A DNA stretch of 64,000 nucleotides from Dinoroseobacter sp013215265 (GTDB taxonomy: Bacteria > Pseudomonadota > Alphaproteobacteria > Rhodobacterales > Rhodobacteraceae), in assembly GCA_963691755.1 (NCBI GenBank), contig OY829366.1, positions 2,170,001-2,234,000 of the forward strand. The letters run 5' to 3'. Position numbers and translations under genes: made by a program. A model generated the notes under the pieces. The model worked only from the letters and a program-made list of their open reading frames with translations. It was not told the origin of the DNA and did no database searches. Shown one piece after another: positions 17,304-26,288 of this stretch (its first letter is position 1; each line of letters begins with the position of its first letter).

Positions 17304-18140
17304 ATGGCAACAAGATCTCCGGGTGAAATGTACCAGACAGCGGCAAAGCCAATCATTGTGATCAGCGTGATCACCTTTTTTGCTTTGGTCTTGACTGGTT
17401 TATCCAGAAAGGATGGAACCAACATGCAGTTTAATCCCGAAACAGTCACACGGGTCATGTTTGCGGACCCATCTAGATCAGTTGTGTACGGATGGTCACA
17501 ATGGCCTGTCCGTCTGGTCCTGCGCGGAGAACCTTCTGAAGCAGACCGAGCGGCGGTGGAGGACTTGGTTGTAGAACTGAATGATATTGTTTCGGGAAAT
17601 GCTGTTACGATAGTGGATAACGATCTTTTCGCCGACGTATTTATGGTTTTTTCCCCACAAGGCCACGAGCGTTTTGAGGAGTTCTACAGTTCTCTATTTA
17701 TTGATCGTTTTGGAAGGGAAGAATTCGATAGATGGAATAGCATCGGAGGCTTCACCTTTCCTTTCAACGAGACTAACCCTTGCTTTGGATTTGGGTTGTA
17801 CCATCCTGCGGATTTCGAAGTTGAAGGTTTTGTTGCTCAAAACTCGCCTAGCTTCGGGCTCATTTCGATTGGGCGGACGTCTGACTTCGGGGCTACAACT
17901 CGAGAGGCATGTATCCGCGAAGAGCTGGCGCATTTGGTATTTTACATACCGGATTTCGTTGCGGATCATCCCGATGACACTATTTTCAACGCGAATGCGC
18001 TTGATGGTGCAACCGAATTCTACTCTGAGTTCGACATTCAGCTTATGGATTTCCTGTTTCGCGAACCAGTTCAGCGTGCTGATCCTGAACATCTGCGCTC
18101 GCTTGTACAAGGTCACATGACAAAAAATTCACAAAGATGA
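17304..18140 (+). CDS. DUF2927-like protein with N-terminal membrane anchor
   Basis: 278 residues from the ATG at 17304; the frame is open further upstream but that overlaps the peptide gene. Residues ~11-32 (AAKPIIVISVITFFALVLTG) form one membrane segment, placing the rest outside the cytoplasm. The body reads like DUF2927: WPVRLVLRGEPSEADRAAV, then a C-terminal TREACIREELAHLVFYIPDF followed by an acidic HPDDTIFN. This family is common in Rhodobacteraceae and has a putative metalloprotease-like Glu-Glu motif, but no proven activity that I know of. Here it could process the exported peptide. The next small ORF starts inside its stop codon. Confidence 0.65.
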   Translation: MATRSPGEMYQTAAKPIIVISVITFFALVLTGLSRKDGTNMQFNPETVTRVMFADPSRSVVYGWSQWPVRLVLRGEPSEADRAAVEDLVVELNDIVSGNAVTIVDNDLFADVFMVFSPQGHERFEEFYSSLFIDRFGREEFDRWNSIGGFTFPFNETNPCFGFGLYHPADFEVEGFVAQNSPSFGLISIGRTSDFGATTREACIREELAHLVFYIPDFVADHPDDTIFNANALDGATEFYSEFDIQLMDFLFREPVQRADPEHLRSLVQGHMTKNSQR

Positions 18141-18268
18141 TTTACAACAGAAATTCCTTCGTTGATCTCCAAATCAACGAGATGTGGGATGCCCTAGAAG
18201 AGCACATTCTGACGCTGGCTAGAATTCGAGCTCGCTTAATGAGCATTGAACCTGGTAGCTGCAGATGA
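18137..18268 (+). CDS. 43-residue ORF overlapping both neighbours by ATGA
   Basis: The ATG at 18137 overlaps the stop of the DUF2927 gene (TGA 18138-18140), and its own TGA (18266-18268) overlaps the ATG of the ABC exporter at 18265. It therefore fills the whole 124-nt gap with 4-nt overlaps at both ends, a strong sign of a translated, coupled gene. The product begins MIYNRNSFVDLQINEMWDAL and continues as an amphipathic helix (EEHILTLARIRARLMS) ending in SCR. No known family. It may be a second small substrate, an exporter accessory subunit or an immunity peptide. Confidence 0.65.
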   Translation: MIYNRNSFVDLQINEMWDALEEHILTLARIRARLMSIEPGSCR

Positions 18269-19929
18269 AATCCAACCACGACGAAAACGCTGGTGAAATC
18301 CCGCTTTCTTGGTTCAGCCAGACGCTCTGGAAGTTCACGCCACTCTACATCGAGCTGGTCTTCCTCGCGATCTGCCTGCGCCTGATCGGGCTTGTCGAGC
18401 CGTTCATCTTTCAGGTTATCATCGACCGTATCTTGCCGTTTCAGCGGGAGGCGTCCCTTCTTGTTGTCGTGGCGATCTTTGTCGCCGTAAGCCTGTTTCA
18501 GCTTGGTTTCGAGGTATTGTCCGAATTGCTCGGCATGCTGACAGCCAACCGCGTTACCCGAGAATTCGGCGCGCGCATCTTCGATCATCTATTCAAACTC
18601 CCTTTCAGCCACTTTCGAAAATGGTCCGTTGGCGAGACGATTGCGCGGATCAGCGAAACGGATACAATCCGTGCGTTTCTGGTCGGAACGACCACGGGCG
18701 TATTTCTCGATCTGATTTTTGTCTTTATCTACATCGCCGTTCTATTCACGCTTTCTGCCGAATTGACACTGATCATCCTGGCGGCTTTGCCTGTTCAGAT
18801 TTTGATCTATCTCGCCTTTGGTCCGTTTTTGCGTCGGCGTCTGCGGGTGCAGTTCGATGCCAGCGCCGCGCACCAAACGCAGATGGTTGAAAATATTTCT
18901 GGCATTGCCTCGGTGAAAGCGCTCAGTGCCGAAGGCAAAATGCTCGAACGCCTCGATGAAACGCTTCATGCCAACCTCAATGCCGGTTATCGCGTTGGCC
19001 TTCTGAATATCTGGAATGACAAACTCTTGTTCATTGTCGACAAGGCCATCACAATCAGCATCATCTATTTTGGTGCGCAGTTTGTATTCGCCGGGCAAAT
19101 GACTTTGGGCGAATTGATCGCATTTCATTTGCTTGCCGAGAAAGTGACGGGTCCGATAGAGAATTTCTCGAGCCTCTGGGAGAGTTGGCAAAATATTCGT
19201 GTTTCACGTCAGCGGCTCGGCGATGTGGTCAATACGCCGATGGAGCCTTTCGACGCTCTGCCGAAACTGCCGCGCAACGTTGAGTCCCGACTTGACTTCG
19301 TCAACGTGGATTTTGCCTATCATCCATCGGCGCCGATTCTGCGTGGTTTTAGTTTCAGCGCCGAACCCAATACGCTGACCCTTGTCGTCGGGCCGTCCGG
19401 CATCGGCAAATCGACGTTCGGAAGATTGGCATCTGGTATCGACAGCCCCGACAAAGGCGAGATCCGGTTGGGCGGCGAGAATATCGCGCGCTACGAGCCC
19501 CACGATGTCAGAACCCGTATCGCCTATGTACCGCAGGAACCTTACCTGTTCTCGGGGACGCTGCGCGAAAACCTGACCCTTGGTGACACAAAGGCCAACG
19601 ATGAAACGATCGCCCGAGCTCTCAGGATTTCTGCCGCCGAGACGCTGGTTGAGCAACTTCCCCTTGGGCTTGAGACGCATGTGGGAGAGCGCGGTTCCGC
19701 CCTTTCGGGCGGCCAGCGGCAGCGCATCGCAATTGCTCGGTCTCTGATCCGCAGCCCGAAGGTGATCATTCTTGATGAGCCGACGAGCGCGCTGGACGGC
19801 GCCTCGCAACGGCGCATGGCGGCAGAGCTGCAAGAACTGAAGCGCGAGACTACGCTGATCATCATCACGCATAGCCCTGATATTTTTGCGAGTCCTGATC
19901 AATTGGTCGATTTTGAGGCGCTGCGATGA
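18265..19929 (+). CDS. Type I secretion ABC exporter (membrane domain + ATPase), no C39 domain
   Basis: 554 residues. Six membrane helices lie in residues ~20-310 (FTPLYIELVFLAICLRLIGL onward; FQVIIDRILPFQ is typical of HlyB-type exporters). The ATPase has Walker A GPSGIGKST (376-384), signature LSGGQ (480-484), Walker B ending Asp504-Glu505 and the H-loop His536. The protein starts directly at the membrane domain: there is no N-terminal C39 peptidase or C39-like domain, so it cannot itself cleave a double-glycine leader. It overlaps the HlyD-type gene by 4 nt. It would move an unfolded substrate across both membranes with HlyD and a TolC partner encoded elsewhere. Confidence 0.9.
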   Translation: MKSNHDENAGEIPLSWFSQTLWKFTPLYIELVFLAICLRLIGLVEPFIFQVIIDRILPFQREASLLVVVAIFVAVSLFQLGFEVLSELLGMLTANRVTREFGARIFDHLFKLPFSHFRKWSVGETIARISETDTIRAFLVGTTTGVFLDLIFVFIYIAVLFTLSAELTLIILAALPVQILIYLAFGPFLRRRLRVQFDASAAHQTQMVENISGIASVKALSAEGKMLERLDETLHANLNAGYRVGLLNIWNDKLLFIVDKAITISIIYFGAQFVFAGQMTLGELIAFHLLAEKVTGPIENFSSLWESWQNIRVSRQRLGDVVNTPMEPFDALPKLPRNVESRLDFVNVDFAYHPSAPILRGFSFSAEPNTLTLVVGPSGIGKSTFGRLASGIDSPDKGEIRLGGENIARYEPHDVRTRIAYVPQEPYLFSGTLRENLTLGDTKANDETIARALRISAAETLVEQLPLGLETHVGERGSALSGGQRQRIAIARSLIRSPKVIILDEPTSALDGASQRRMAAELQELKRETTLIIITHSPDIFASPDQLVDFEALR

Positions 19930-21251
19930 ACGCTTTCTTAGAACCAATGAAGATCACCTCTCCGACCTTGCACGCGACGATTTTGTTCACGATTTCGGTT
20001 TTTCTCGCCATCCTTGCAATGTCTTTTTTGTGCAAAGTTGAGGTCGTGGCGCGCGGTGAGGGTCGCATCGTTCCCATCAGCCGGGTTCAGGTTGTACAAC
20101 CCGAGTTTGCAGGCCGGATCGTCGCCATCCATGTGCGCAACGGCATGACGGTAACCGAAGGCGATGTCCTCGTCGAACTGGATCCGACTGAAGCAATGTC
20201 AGAACTGGGCACAATCAGGGCCGAGCGTGACAGGCTGATGATCGAACTGGCCCGGCTCGAGGCAATGGTGCAAACCTTGGCTCTCGATCCAGGTAGTGTT
20301 GATGTTGGACAGAGTTCCCTTGCCCTATTCGATGTACCAGACTTGTTGAGCGCTCATCCATTCGCGGTCGAACAACGCGATCTGCTGCTCGCCGAAATCG
20401 CGGACTATCTCGCTTCTCTCGCGCAGATCACGGCGCGCGAGGAGGCAAATCGGCGATCTGAGGCGGTGACCAACGCCAATATCGCTCGCGTCAATGCTGC
20501 TTTGGACATCCAGGCGGAACGCTTGCGCACCTCCGAGCAGCTTTTGCAACAGGGCACAACCAGCCGTTCGGCATTTCTGGACGTGCAACAGGCCTTCACA
20601 GATCTAGAGCGCGAACGAGACATATATTTGCGTGAGCTTGAGCAGAAAGTCGCAGAACGTGCGGCTCTTGATAGCGAAAGGCGGCGATTGACGGCAGATT
20701 TGCGCCGCTCCGCACTCGATCGCCGCGCACAGATTGACGGACGTCTGGCCACGCTTGCCGAAGAGCAGCGCGCTTCAGAACGCAGAGTTTCTGCCGCCCG
20801 ATTGGTTGCTCCCGCCTCGGGCGTAGTCGATCAACTCGCCGTGTTCACGGTGGGTGGCATTGCCGAAGCGGGGGCAGAACTGCTTCGGATCGTTCCGACA
20901 GAGGCCGAGATGGAAATCGAAGGGACATTTTCCAACCAGGATATCGGGTTCATGCAGATCGGCCAACCGGCGAATATCCGACTCGACGCCTATCCATCCG
21001 AACGGTTCGGTTTCGTCCGTGGAACAGTGTCGGATATCGCGGCCGACTCCTCAGAGGTAAGTGAAGGGAAGTGGGGTTATGTTGTCCGCATTCAGCCAGA
21101 CGAAGCCATCCTCCGCGCCGGTTCAGACACCTATTCGCTGCGCCCAGGCATGACCGCGACAATCGACGTGACCACCGATAACAGGCGGATCATCAGCTAC
21201 TTCTTTGCACCGATCGTCAGAACGATTCAGGATGCCATGGGCGAAAGATAA
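19926..21251 (+). CDS. HlyD-family periplasmic adaptor of type I secretion
   Basis: 441 residues. One membrane segment at ~15-35 (LHATILFTISVFLAILAMSF) is followed by the beta-barrel strand and half lipoyl motif (VQVVQPEFAGRIVAIHVRNG, then VTEGDVLVELDP), a long coiled coil (~95-285, many Glu, Arg and Ala), the second half lipoyl (SAARLVAPASGVVDQLAVFT) and a C-terminal beta domain ending in a hydrophobic IISYFFAPIVRTIQDAMGER, as in HlyD. It bridges the ABC exporter to a TolC-like outer-membrane channel, which is not encoded here. ATGA overlap with the exporter shows coupling. Last gene of the operon. Confidence 0.9.
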   Translation: MNAFLEPMKITSPTLHATILFTISVFLAILAMSFLCKVEVVARGEGRIVPISRVQVVQPEFAGRIVAIHVRNGMTVTEGDVLVELDPTEAMSELGTIRAERDRLMIELARLEAMVQTLALDPGSVDVGQSSLALFDVPDLLSAHPFAVEQRDLLLAEIADYLASLAQITAREEANRRSEAVTNANIARVNAALDIQAERLRTSEQLLQQGTTSRSAFLDVQQAFTDLERERDIYLRELEQKVAERAALDSERRRLTADLRRSALDRRAQIDGRLATLAEEQRASERRVSAARLVAPASGVVDQLAVFTVGGIAEAGAELLRIVPTEAEMEIEGTFSNQDIGFMQIGQPANIRLDAYPSERFGFVRGTVSDIAADSSEVSEGKWGYVVRIQPDEAILRAGSDTYSLRPGMTATIDVTTDNRRIISYFFAPIVRTIQDAMGER

Positions 21252-21438
21252 GCTCATTTCTGAGAAGCCAAGGAATGCTTGGCGACGCGCAGGTCCCCCC
21301 AGATGTTCCGAGAAACTACTGGAGAAGGTTCGATTTCAGACCCACCCTCTCCGCCACCTGCATTCGCGAAAGCGTTCTCCCGATCCAACTGCGGCCGGAT
21401 TTTTCCGTGTTAAAGTATCGGCAATTCTTGCCTGTACC

Positions 21439-23166
21439 TCAAACGACGCGTGCACGAAAAGACGTGGGTTCAAGTTGCAGCACTTCAGTCAGGTCTCCAG
21501 ATAACGTAAAAAAACGAGGTTGATCAGGAAAGTTGAATACACGTATCAGACGATAAGAATCTCCCTTTTCGCCTGATACCATTACTTCGTTGTTAGAAAC
21601 AAAAAAGGGTGTAGCGCGACCGCCGGTAGTTGTCTTCACTTCGAGGAAAATTTCGCTTCCGTCAGGTTCAAATGATCGGATATCGTATCCCAGCCCGTCT
21701 CCTAGTTCTTTCGAAACCCACTTTACGCGCGATGCTAACTCTGCTTCACCGGCGGCGGTCAGTTTTTGTATCTCATAGCTGTATATGAAAAACTCTCCGG
21801 ACTCGCCTAGCTTGCGATTCCTCGCCTCCCGCTCAGCAAAATTCGTTTTTGATGCCCGTGTTTTAGCCGGCTTTGCGCCTCCAGTGTGTTTTGGTTCCTT
21901 TGTGGCTGGAGCAGCTTCGGCAAGAGCGTCAAAGTCACTCGCTACAATTTCTTGCAATGCCTCTTGTGATGGAAGCTCAAGTCTTCTTGGTTTAGGTTTC
22001 TTCGACGCCGCTTGTTCGGGCGATTCTGCTGGCTGTTCGTCTTCGATTACGTTCCCGGTGACGTCAGCAGCTATTTCTTCGACTTGCTTAGCTTCGGGCT
22101 CTTCGTCTGCCTCAGGTTTGCTCCCTCGGATTTCTTGCTGTGCGGTAATCCATATTTGAGGGGCTGTCGCAAGTTCGACTGCTTCAGCAGCCTTGTTAGT
22201 TGCATCAAAAAGTTCGGAGTCGAGATCTAGCCATGCTCCCATCAAACCCGGAAAATCAGCAAACGATTTCTCTGCAATCGAATATAGCCCCGGATTTTCT
22301 GCATTGTCCCGAATTGCATCTAAGGTGTCTTTTAGAGTATTGTCTTTTCCACCCTGCGCGAGGCTCTGATCTACTCTAATCATCTCCCTCAACAAGTTTA
22401 TGCCCGGCGATCTTGCAGCCCTCGTGTAGATTCCGCGAGAAGGATTGGCCCAGAAAAGCGCAGCTTTGGTCTTTTCAAACTCATTTACACCGATCTCCTT
22501 ATCGTCAGCGATTTGGGGAAGTTCGCTCAAGTCAAAGTGGATTGTGCTGCCATCGCTTAGGTCGAACCTAAGCCCTGTGATCGTTTCATCTCGATGATAA
22601 GGGTCCAGAAGCAGTGGGCGCTCATCGCTATCAAGTGTATTGATAACTGCAGCAGCTAGATACCTAAGCTCATCACTCGTGAGCGCTCGTTCCAGCTGAC
22701 TTGACAATTGATCATGTGCAAACTGGTAGATCAATGCCGTGTTGAACCAACGACCTTCGTGTTGAAAACCTATGTGTAGCACAAGAATACTGGCCAAGCA
22801 GTCCAACGCCCGTTCAAGATTCGGGTCGTCAGGGTTTTCTCGAAGTGCTTTGCCGATAATGTAGGAGTAGAAGCCTAATTTTGTCGATGGAACTATACCA
22901 TCAATTACAGATTGCCAGCCTGAAGGAAACCCTGCTCCCGCCGCCTGCGGTCGAACAATCCGACCTGTGAGAATACCTAATTGATAGGCCTCGCCAGCGC
23001 GCGTACGGGGGCCTGCACCAGTGTCTCCGATTGCCTCTTGAAATCCGCGTAGCCCCTTGTGCTCTTCCGCCGGGACCTTTGAAAGGGGGCCTTCAAGCCA
23101 ATCGACCCAGTGCCGTTTGATCAGTTCATCAATGTAAAAAAATAGAAACTGGGAGTTTACAGCCAT
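21439..23166 (-). CDS. DUF3883 protein with PD-(D/E)xK nuclease motif (putative restriction endonuclease)
   Basis: 575 residues from the ATG at 23166 (a GTG 6 nt upstream is also possible). The N-terminal ~330 residues are helical with no domain I recognise. Residues ~340-445 are low-complexity, acidic then Lys/Ala-rich, and likely a linker. The C-terminal ~120 residues match DUF3883: GESGEFFIYSYEIQKL, Asp495 in LGDGLGYDIRSF, and Glu509-x-Lys511 in EIFLEVKTTTGG, the layout of PD-(D/E)xK nucleases. It is the third gene of a minus-strand run behind two DNA methyltransferases, 66 nt away. I infer that it is the nuclease of a restriction-modification system. Confidence 0.7.
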   Translation of the reverse strand: MAVNSQFLFFYIDELIKRHWVDWLEGPLSKVPAEEHKGLRGFQEAIGDTGAGPRTRAGEAYQLGILTGRIVRPQAAGAGFPSGWQSVIDGIVPSTKLGFYSYIIGKALRENPDDPNLERALDCLASILVLHIGFQHEGRWFNTALIYQFAHDQLSSQLERALTSDELRYLAAAVINTLDSDERPLLLDPYHRDETITGLRFDLSDGSTIHFDLSELPQIADDKEIGVNEFEKTKAALFWANPSRGIYTRAARSPGINLLREMIRVDQSLAQGGKDNTLKDTLDAIRDNAENPGLYSIAEKSFADFPGLMGAWLDLDSELFDATNKAAEAVELATAPQIWITAQQEIRGSKPEADEEPEAKQVEEIAADVTGNVIEDEQPAESPEQAASKKPKPRRLELPSQEALQEIVASDFDALAEAAPATKEPKHTGGAKPAKTRASKTNFAEREARNRKLGESGEFFIYSYEIQKLTAAGEAELASRVKWVSKELGDGLGYDIRSFEPDGSEIFLEVKTTTGGRATPFFVSNNEVMVSGEKGDSYRLIRVFNFPDQPRFFTLSGDLTEVLQLEPTSFRARVV

Positions 23167-23238
23167 CTTCACCGCGTCAAATTGGAATCATTCGATACGA
23201 TGAAGATGCCACGCGCTCACTGGCGAGGGGAAGGGCTA

Positions 23239-24480
23239 CTAGGTCTTTCTCAAGCCAAGAACATGTTCATATTCGATCTTCCCGCCCCTATCTCCGCGCG
23301 GGATGGAAGTACGGTGATCTTTGATCCTGTAAAGAAAGTACTTCTCCCACTCGAAACCTAGCTCAACCGCTATGTCAGCAATAACTTGGTGGGTCGGAAC
23401 GTCGACACCTCGAATCCTGCTGTTTCCAACAATTACATAATAGAGTCCGCCGGGTTTAAGAGCTTCGCCAACGGACTTCAGGTTCTTTCGCATATCGTCA
23501 AAAAAGACCGATGCGGTTTTGAACCTGGCCTCATCGGCAACTTCTAGAGCACCGAAGTGTTGACGCGAGAATTCGGAGACCATTGCATCAACGCTCTTGC
23601 GATGTCTGCGAACGCTTTCTCCGAGTTGAGCATTTCGAACATCACGAATTATCGCGTCGTCAGCTGTGCCAATCCAAGCGCTTTCAAGCTTGATGCACCT
23701 CGTGTAGTCCATGGCATTGATATATGGGGGTGACGTTATAGCGACGTCGATTTTTTCTGAGGTAGCAAAATCGGTTGCGTCTTCGCCCTCCCAAGTAATT
23801 CCGTCAGCTCGGTTTTCAGAGCTAAGGGCGATGGCTTCAGTGTACTTAGGCGCGATCTTAAAAAATTCGGGGAATACCGGCTTTGGTGTCTTTAAGTACT
23901 TCTTTGAAATATAGGGCTTCAGCGATTGTCTTTCTGCCTTGGAGCAGGCTCGAATGATGTCTCCGAAAGCGGCGAGCAAGAAGTCTCTTATTTTACCTTG
24001 CTTGGTTACTTCAAATATCGCTGCTTTCAGCCTCAAAAGATCACTGAAGTTCTCGTTGCTGAACCAGTAGTCGATGTTTTTTAGTTCCGGAGCAATCTTG
24101 GCGTCCGGTTTGAATTTTCCTGCTCGTGCTTGAATGGCAGTTATCGAAGATGTAATTTCCTCAATTTCGTTCGAGCTATACCTTCTGGTTGCAACTGTCG
24201 CAATAAGACGAGCGTAAGGATCGACTTCCACTCCATGTGTCGAATTGGCGTAGCGAACCGCTTCAATAGCGGTAGTGCCAGATCCCATAAACGGGTCTAG
24301 TACACGAAGCTCTGCTGATATGTGTGAAAAATCTTCGAGTATCATGCGTGGGACATAAGCCACGCTACGACACGGGTACCTTCCGCCAATGAAATGAGGT
24401 GATTTCACCAGCCCTCTACTATTTGGAAACTGAATTTCAGCTCCCCACTGCAGACCGCTTAGGTTATTCGACACTTCCAT
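23239..24480 (-). CDS. DNA methyltransferase, TSPPY type (first of pair)
   Basis: 413 residues. The SAM-binding motif DPFMGSGTT is at 62-70 and the catalytic TSPPY motif at 249-253 (VAITSPPYINAMDYTR). TSPPY is most usual for N4-cytosine methyltransferases, although amino-methyltransferase specificity should be tested. The ~175 residues between the motifs could hold the target-recognition region. GGLYYVIVGNSRIRG near the end resembles motifs downstream of IV. Its ATG follows directly on the TAG of the second methyltransferase without any gap, so the pair is coupled. Confidence 0.85.
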   Translation of the reverse strand: MEVSNNLSGLQWGAEIQFPNSRGLVKSPHFIGGRYPCRSVAYVPRMILEDFSHISAELRVLDPFMGSGTTAIEAVRYANSTHGVEVDPYARLIATVATRRYSSNEIEEITSSITAIQARAGKFKPDAKIAPELKNIDYWFSNENFSDLLRLKAAIFEVTKQGKIRDFLLAAFGDIIRACSKAERQSLKPYISKKYLKTPKPVFPEFFKIAPKYTEAIALSSENRADGITWEGEDATDFATSEKIDVAITSPPYINAMDYTRCIKLESAWIGTADDAIIRDVRNAQLGESVRRHRKSVDAMVSEFSRQHFGALEVADEARFKTASVFFDDMRKNLKSVGEALKPGGLYYVIVGNSRIRGVDVPTHQVIADIAVELGFEWEKYFLYRIKDHRTSIPRGDRGGKIEYEHVLGLRKT

Positions 24481-25827
24481 CTACGGCCTCCGCAGAACGA
24501 CCATGCTTTCACGCATGTACTTTCGGTTATTTCCTAAGCGTCGAAACTGCTGCGAGGAAGGGATAACGCCTCGGTAGACGCGCACCTCTTCCACCTCGTA
24601 TCCGTTTTTGCGCCCCAGTTCAGCAATTAAGAGATCTGTGGCGATGGCAATTCCTCCGTAAAACGAATTCCCGACAACAAAACCTAGTCTTGCACCCTGC
24701 CTCATTCTCGGTCTCAAGTTGCTAAGAAGGTTGCCCAAATCGGTGAAGTATCCTGATAACATGCCGCCAATTTTTGGCGACCAAAGGTCTTGATCTTCAA
24801 TGTGTGGCCTAATGATATCGTCAACAATTCCGATTCCGAAGTTCGAGTGCCTCTCGCCCCAAGTAGCATGCACATGAGATCGAACAGATGCCTCACGAAA
24901 TCTGGCTTGGTCTTTCTTTGAAGTAAAGAAGTCGCCGAGCCACAGCTCGGACATGTAGATTTTGCTGTAATCGAAGCAGTTGGCGTATGGTGGGGACGTG
25001 AGTACTGCACTAACATTTTCTACCTCAGGTGAAAGCGCGTCACCTAGGCACGACTGTTGAAAAAACCTGGGAGGCAACAAGTCATTTGATTGTTGTAAGT
25101 CGACGCGAAACATCTTTAGTTTGTCGGTCATGAAACTTTGGACCGCTGAACGGCTGTCGTCAGCTTTTACGGGCCAAGAATAGTTCGTTTTTCGTTTGAC
25201 GCCGTTTCCCGCTTTTCTATGGGTCGAAAAAGGCTCAATTGACGAAAGGAAAGCCAGTTTGAAGAGCCCTTGCGTCTTTTGGCAGTTGATATTGAGAAAG
25301 TACTGTTTGGCCCCAAGGAGGCTATCTAGCACAATAGGCTCGAAATAGCGCTTGACAGTTTCGTTACTTGGTTCCTGGGCGATCTCGTGAAGGGGAGACG
25401 CCGCAAAGTCGCGAATGCACTCATCTAAAGTTCTTACTTCAGATGTGCTCATGGTGGTGCTTTTCGCGCGAGCGACAAAATCTGTCAGTGGACTAACATC
25501 AAGTCCAAGTCCGCGAACGCCCAGTTCCCCTGCGACAAGTGCTGTTGTTCCCGACCCAGAAAAAGGATCGACGACTAATCCTTTATCGAGCTGTCTATCC
25601 GTCTTAAGGAAATCCCTCACGAATGTCGGAGAAAAACCTTCTTTGTAGGGAAACCAACGGTGCCGCGGTTTCTGCATGGACTCGATAAAATTTACAGGAG
25701 AGTTGTAGGTTGTACGCGTGGACTGCTCGTTGATCCGTGTGTTATCCTCTATCCTGCGATAGTGACGATACAGTTCACTGATCGAGACTGCAGACATTTC
25801 AACCGAGTTGATGCTGGCTGATTTCAT
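24481..25827 (-). CDS. DNA methyltransferase, TSPPY type (second of pair)
   Basis: 448 residues from the ATG at 25827, which has GGGGGAA 3 nt upstream. The order is the same as in its neighbour: DPFSGSGTT at 87-95 and TSPPY at 277-281 (AVLTSPPYANCFDYSK). It begins the three-gene minus-strand unit. Two different methyltransferases beside one nuclease are typical of systems recognising an asymmetric site, where each enzyme protects one strand; whether that holds here is inference. Base composition looks more A+T-rich than the flanking core genes, in keeping with transfer. Confidence 0.85.
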   Translation of the reverse strand: MKSASINSVEMSAVSISELYRHYRRIEDNTRINEQSTRTTYNSPVNFIESMQKPRHRWFPYKEGFSPTFVRDFLKTDRQLDKGLVVDPFSGSGTTALVAGELGVRGLGLDVSPLTDFVARAKSTTMSTSEVRTLDECIRDFAASPLHEIAQEPSNETVKRYFEPIVLDSLLGAKQYFLNINCQKTQGLFKLAFLSSIEPFSTHRKAGNGVKRKTNYSWPVKADDSRSAVQSFMTDKLKMFRVDLQQSNDLLPPRFFQQSCLGDALSPEVENVSAVLTSPPYANCFDYSKIYMSELWLGDFFTSKKDQARFREASVRSHVHATWGERHSNFGIGIVDDIIRPHIEDQDLWSPKIGGMLSGYFTDLGNLLSNLRPRMRQGARLGFVVGNSFYGGIAIATDLLIAELGRKNGYEVEEVRVYRGVIPSSQQFRRLGNNRKYMRESMVVLRRP

Positions 25828-26157
25828 GGTTCCCCCAAGCGGCGACCACGCGGCAGTCACCGATATTTTTTGTTAGAACTATCTGTATAGCCATGTTATC
25901 GGTCTTTACACCAGATTTTGTGGCGCAGGATGGGTATTCGAGTTCTCTCGGATTGCATAGTAAACGACTCTCAGTTGCTGTTTAACCCGGATTCTTTCGA
26001 AGTCAGTCAAACCGTAGCATTCGATCTAGTTCTTGGAACGGCTTGGAAGTTAGCTGTTGACAGTAGGCTACGCGTTCCATGCCCGAATGACCAAAGCGGT
26101 ACTTAGGTTGTTGAAATCGTTAATTTTTAAGGTGACCAGACAAGTTTCATATGTCGC
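25828..26157. other. Leader of the methyltransferase operon and right arm of the island
   Basis: About 330 nt between the methyltransferase start and attR. A 62-codon TTG-initiated frame at 25918-26106 has no ribosome-binding site and no recognisable content. The operon promoter must lie here on the minus strand; I could not place it with confidence. Confidence 0.5.
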
Positions 26158-26203
26158 TTTGTAATCAGTAGGTCCGCGGTTCGAGTCCGTGTGGGGGCAC
26201 CAT
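26158..26203 (+). repeat. attR: 46-bp copy of the tRNA-Thr 3' half
   Basis: Identical over 46 bp to 6084-6129 and in the same orientation. It lacks the 5' half of the tRNA, so it is not a functional tRNA gene and marks the far end of the island. Confidence 0.95.
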
Positions 26204-26288
26204 AAAATCAATGACTTAACGGATTGTCACCTTCGTGCTTGCCCACAAAGGGAAGCAGAAAGGGAAGCGAAAACCGCCCTCCAACGAG

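Noticed and set aside
21252..21438. Short plus-strand frames (21205-21504, 21275-21523) after the HlyD gene
   Set aside because: Composition is not protein-like and they run into the opposite-strand DUF3883 gene; no ribosome-binding site.
25918..26106. 62-codon TTG-initiated frame before attR
   Set aside because: No Shine-Dalgarno and it occupies the expected promoter region of the methyltransferase operon.
26158..26203. Apparent second tRNA-Thr
   Set aside because: Only the 3' half is present; no acceptor 5' strand or D arm, so it is an att duplicate.
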